A stretch of 64,000 bases of DNA, taken from Pontibacter anaerobius. GTDB lineage: Bacteria > Bacteroidota > Bacteroidia > Cytophagales > Hymenobacteraceae. The stretch spans positions 40,006-104,005 of the forward strand of contig NZ_JAPFQO010000015.1 in NCBI RefSeq assembly GCF_026241195.1. The letters are read 5' to 3'. The notes under the pieces were generated by a model. The model ran no database searches. It was not told the origin of the DNA and was given only the letters and a program-made list of their open reading frames with translations. Both the position numbers and the translations under genes were made by a program. Of this stretch, positions 62,452 to 64,000 are shown piece by piece (the stretch's first letter is position 1; each line of letters begins with the position of its first letter).

Positions 62452-63726
62452 ATGAACTATCAAAACACACTTGCCTTTGCGCAGGAACAAGACAGACAAG
62501 ACCCACTTTACCACTTCAGAGAGCGCTTTCATTTTCCGCAGGTAAACGGCCAGGACGCCATTTACTTCTGCGGCAACTCCTTGGGCATGCAGCCTAAATC
62601 GGCGCAGATGTACATCGACAATGAGATGTATAAATGGGCGAACCTGGCTGTAGAGGGCCATTTTAAAGGCGAAGAGCCTTGGTTTGACTACCATAGGTTG
62701 CTAACTCCTGCTGCTGCCCGCGTGGTGGGCGCCAAAGAAAGCGAAGTGGTGATCATGAACCAGCTCACCGTGAACCTGCACCTGATGCTGGTATCGTTTT
62801 ACCGCCCGGAGGGCAAGCGTTTTAAGATCATCACCGAGGGCGGCGCGTTCCCTTCAGACCAGTATGCGCTGGAGTCGCAAACGCGCTTCCATGGCTATAA
62901 CCCGGATGAGGCTGTGGTGGAGCTGTTCCCGCGCGAGGGCGAGCACACGCTGCGCACCGAGGATATCCTGGCAAATATAAAAGAACACGGCGAGGAGCTG
63001 GCGCTGGTGATGATGGGTGGCATAAACTACTACACCGGCCAGGTGTTTGATATGGAGGCCATTACCAAAGCCGGCCACGAGGTTGGTGCCCTAGTAGGCT
63101 TCGACCTGGCGCATGCGGCGGGTAACGCTCCGCTTAAAATGCATGACTGGGGCGTAGACTTTGCCGTGTGGTGCACTTACAAATACCTGAACTCTGGCCC
63201 GGGCGGCACTTCCGGGGTGTTTGTGCATGAGCGCCACGGCAACAACCCGGACCTGCCGCGTTTTGCTGGCTGGTGGGGCCACGACGCCCAGGCACGATTC
63301 CAGATGAAGAAGGGCTTTATCCCGATGCAGGGCGCCGAAGGCTGGCAGGTAAGCAATGGACAGATCATACCGTTTGCCATACACCGCGCCTCGCTTGAGC
63401 TGTTTGACGAGGCCGGCATGGACAACCTGCGCGCCAAAAGCCTAAAGCTAACCGGCTACCTGGAGTACCTGATTGATGATGTGCACGCCGGAAAGGATGT
63501 GATGGAGATGATTACCCCTCGCGATCCGAATGCCCGTGGTTGCCAGATATCGCTGCTCGTGAAGAAGGATGCCCGCAAACTGTTTAACATGCTGATGGAG
63601 GCCGGCATTATAGTGGATTACCGCGAGCCGAACGTAATCCGGGTGGCGCCTACACCGCTCTACAACAGCTTCGAGGAAGTCTACCGCTTCTCCGAAATCC
63701 TACACGAGTGTTTGCAGGCGCACTAA
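62452..63726 (+). CDS. kynU: kynureninase
   Basis: The 424-residue PLP enzyme cleaves kynurenine to anthranilate and alanine in tryptophan breakdown. It has the N-terminal FHFPQVNGQDAIYFCGNSLG, the phosphate-binding LTVNLHLMLVSF region and the PLP lysine in WCTYKYLNSGPGG at about 240-252, followed by FAGWWGH. The C-terminus with NVIRVAPTPLYNSFEEVY is typical. Other kyn genes are not in the window. A terminator follows. Confidence 0.96.
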   Translation: MNYQNTLAFAQEQDRQDPLYHFRERFHFPQVNGQDAIYFCGNSLGMQPKSAQMYIDNEMYKWANLAVEGHFKGEEPWFDYHRLLTPAAARVVGAKESEVVIMNQLTVNLHLMLVSFYRPEGKRFKIITEGGAFPSDQYALESQTRFHGYNPDEAVVELFPREGEHTLRTEDILANIKEHGEELALVMMGGINYYTGQVFDMEAITKAGHEVGALVGFDLAHAAGNAPLKMHDWGVDFAVWCTYKYLNSGPGGTSGVFVHERHGNNPDLPRFAGWWGHDAQARFQMKKGFIPMQGAEGWQVSNGQIIPFAIHRASLELFDEAGMDNLRAKSLKLTGYLEYLIDDVHAGKDVMEMITPRDPNARGCQISLLVKKDARKLFNMLMEAGIIVDYREPNVIRVAPTPLYNSFEEVYRFSEILHECLQAH

Positions 63727-63756
63727 GCTTATTTAAAGTATATTGTTTTTATTAGC

Positions 63757-63796
63757 AGCGGCTGGCTCTTTATAGGTCAGCCGCTTTTGTTTTTAA
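63757..63796. terminator. terminator of kynU
   Basis: AGCGGCTG (63757-63764) pairs with CAGCCGCT (63778-63785), followed by TTTGTTTTT. Confidence 0.8.
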
Positions 63797-63984
63797 GGAA
63801 GCTGCAAATTCACTTTTATACTATTGCCAATATATAGTATATTCGTTAGTCCGGTTACGTTTATCCGACTACCGTTGGTTGGATAAACGTCATAGTGACG
63901 TATATCCAGAAGTTGGCCGTGATTGGGATTATTTTCAGGTTTTAAAGTGGCGTGTCTTTCAGGCTTTTTTAGGGCTGGGCGGCA
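63793..63984 (-). other. possible 3' end of a gene, maybe frameshifted
   Basis: A minus-strand frame of 64 codons with protein-like content (KPENNPNHGQLLDIRHYDV, then INVTGLTNILYIGNSIKVN) ends with TAA at 63793. It begins after a stop at 63985. A neighbouring frame to the window edge reads VAFDAAQP before a stop next to an A-run, which would join by a one-base frameshift. The region is AT-richer than most. It could be a gene end, a pseudogene or chance; no family is recognised. Confidence 0.3.
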
Positions 63985-64000
63985 TCAAAGGCCACTAAAG

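Noticed and set aside
12916..63726. HmgA, PaaG-like and KynU genes as one aromatic-degradation cluster
   Set aside because: They are tens of kilobases apart on mixed strands with unrelated genes between, so they are scattered, not clustered.
1..64000. CRISPR array or tRNA/rRNA genes
   Set aside because: No regularly spaced direct repeats, CCA-ended cloverleaf or rRNA-like tracts were found; the abundant AAGTATA sites are irregularly spaced and in both orientations.

Overview
The window looks like chromosomal DNA from a Gram-negative Bacteroidota bacterium, most likely Cytophagales/Hymenobacteraceae (Pontibacter-like). The evidence is a secreted protease with a type IX secretion C-terminal sorting domain, SusC/FecA-type TonB-dependent receptors with STN and carboxypeptidase-regulatory domains, DUF4249, DUF4142, DUF2795 and DUF5916 proteins, Bacteroidota-type promoters (TAnnTTTG) and few Shine-Dalgarno sites. 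No rRNA, tRNA, CRISPR array, IS element or prophage was found.

Layout. 1-5 kb: an edge-truncated PUA/EVE-like gene of foreign look, acylphosphatase, an App1-type phosphatase, serine dehydratase alpha subunit and HemB. 4.4-5.1 kb: copy A of a dispersed ~400 bp repeat. 5-16 kb: a T9SS-exported subtilase, a DUF5916 outer-membrane protein, a GroES-like protein, a lipoprotein, homogentisate dioxygenase and a CtpA-type protease. 16-22.4 kb: an iron-uptake operon (DUF4856, imelysin, HTTM, TonB receptor) behind a promoter with two predicted metalloregulator operators. 22.7-31 kb: ruvX-def, a GNAT pseudogene, a CZB-like/PAS pair, a zinc phospholipase-like protein, a KirBac channel and a serine hydrolase. 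31-33.5 kb: tandem FemAB-like acyltransferase paralogues flanked by two related ~30-residue membrane proteins. 34-43.5 kb: EttA, a DUF349 protein, a DUF2795 protein, an ABC ATPase, repeat copy B, IspD, QueA, a FtsX-type permease and a LOG protein. 43.6-50.6 kb: a TonB receptor/DUF4249/MG2-plug cluster and twin DUF202 genes. 50.7-64 kb: UvrA, twin DUF4142 lipoproteins, outer-membrane proteins, PaaG-like isomerase, repeat copy C, a PAP2-like protein, sigma-54, AsnS and kynureninase.

The most unusual signal is not a gene. The heptamer AAGTATA (complement TATACTT) occurs about 140 times by hand count, against roughly six or seven expected by composition. It lies in both orientations, in genes and between them, and repeatedly as inverted pairs forming the base of terminator hairpins. 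This resembles DNA-uptake sequences of Neisseria/Haemophilus or highly iterated motifs such as cyanobacterial HIP1. A second theme is the structured repeat family present in three ~400 bp copies.
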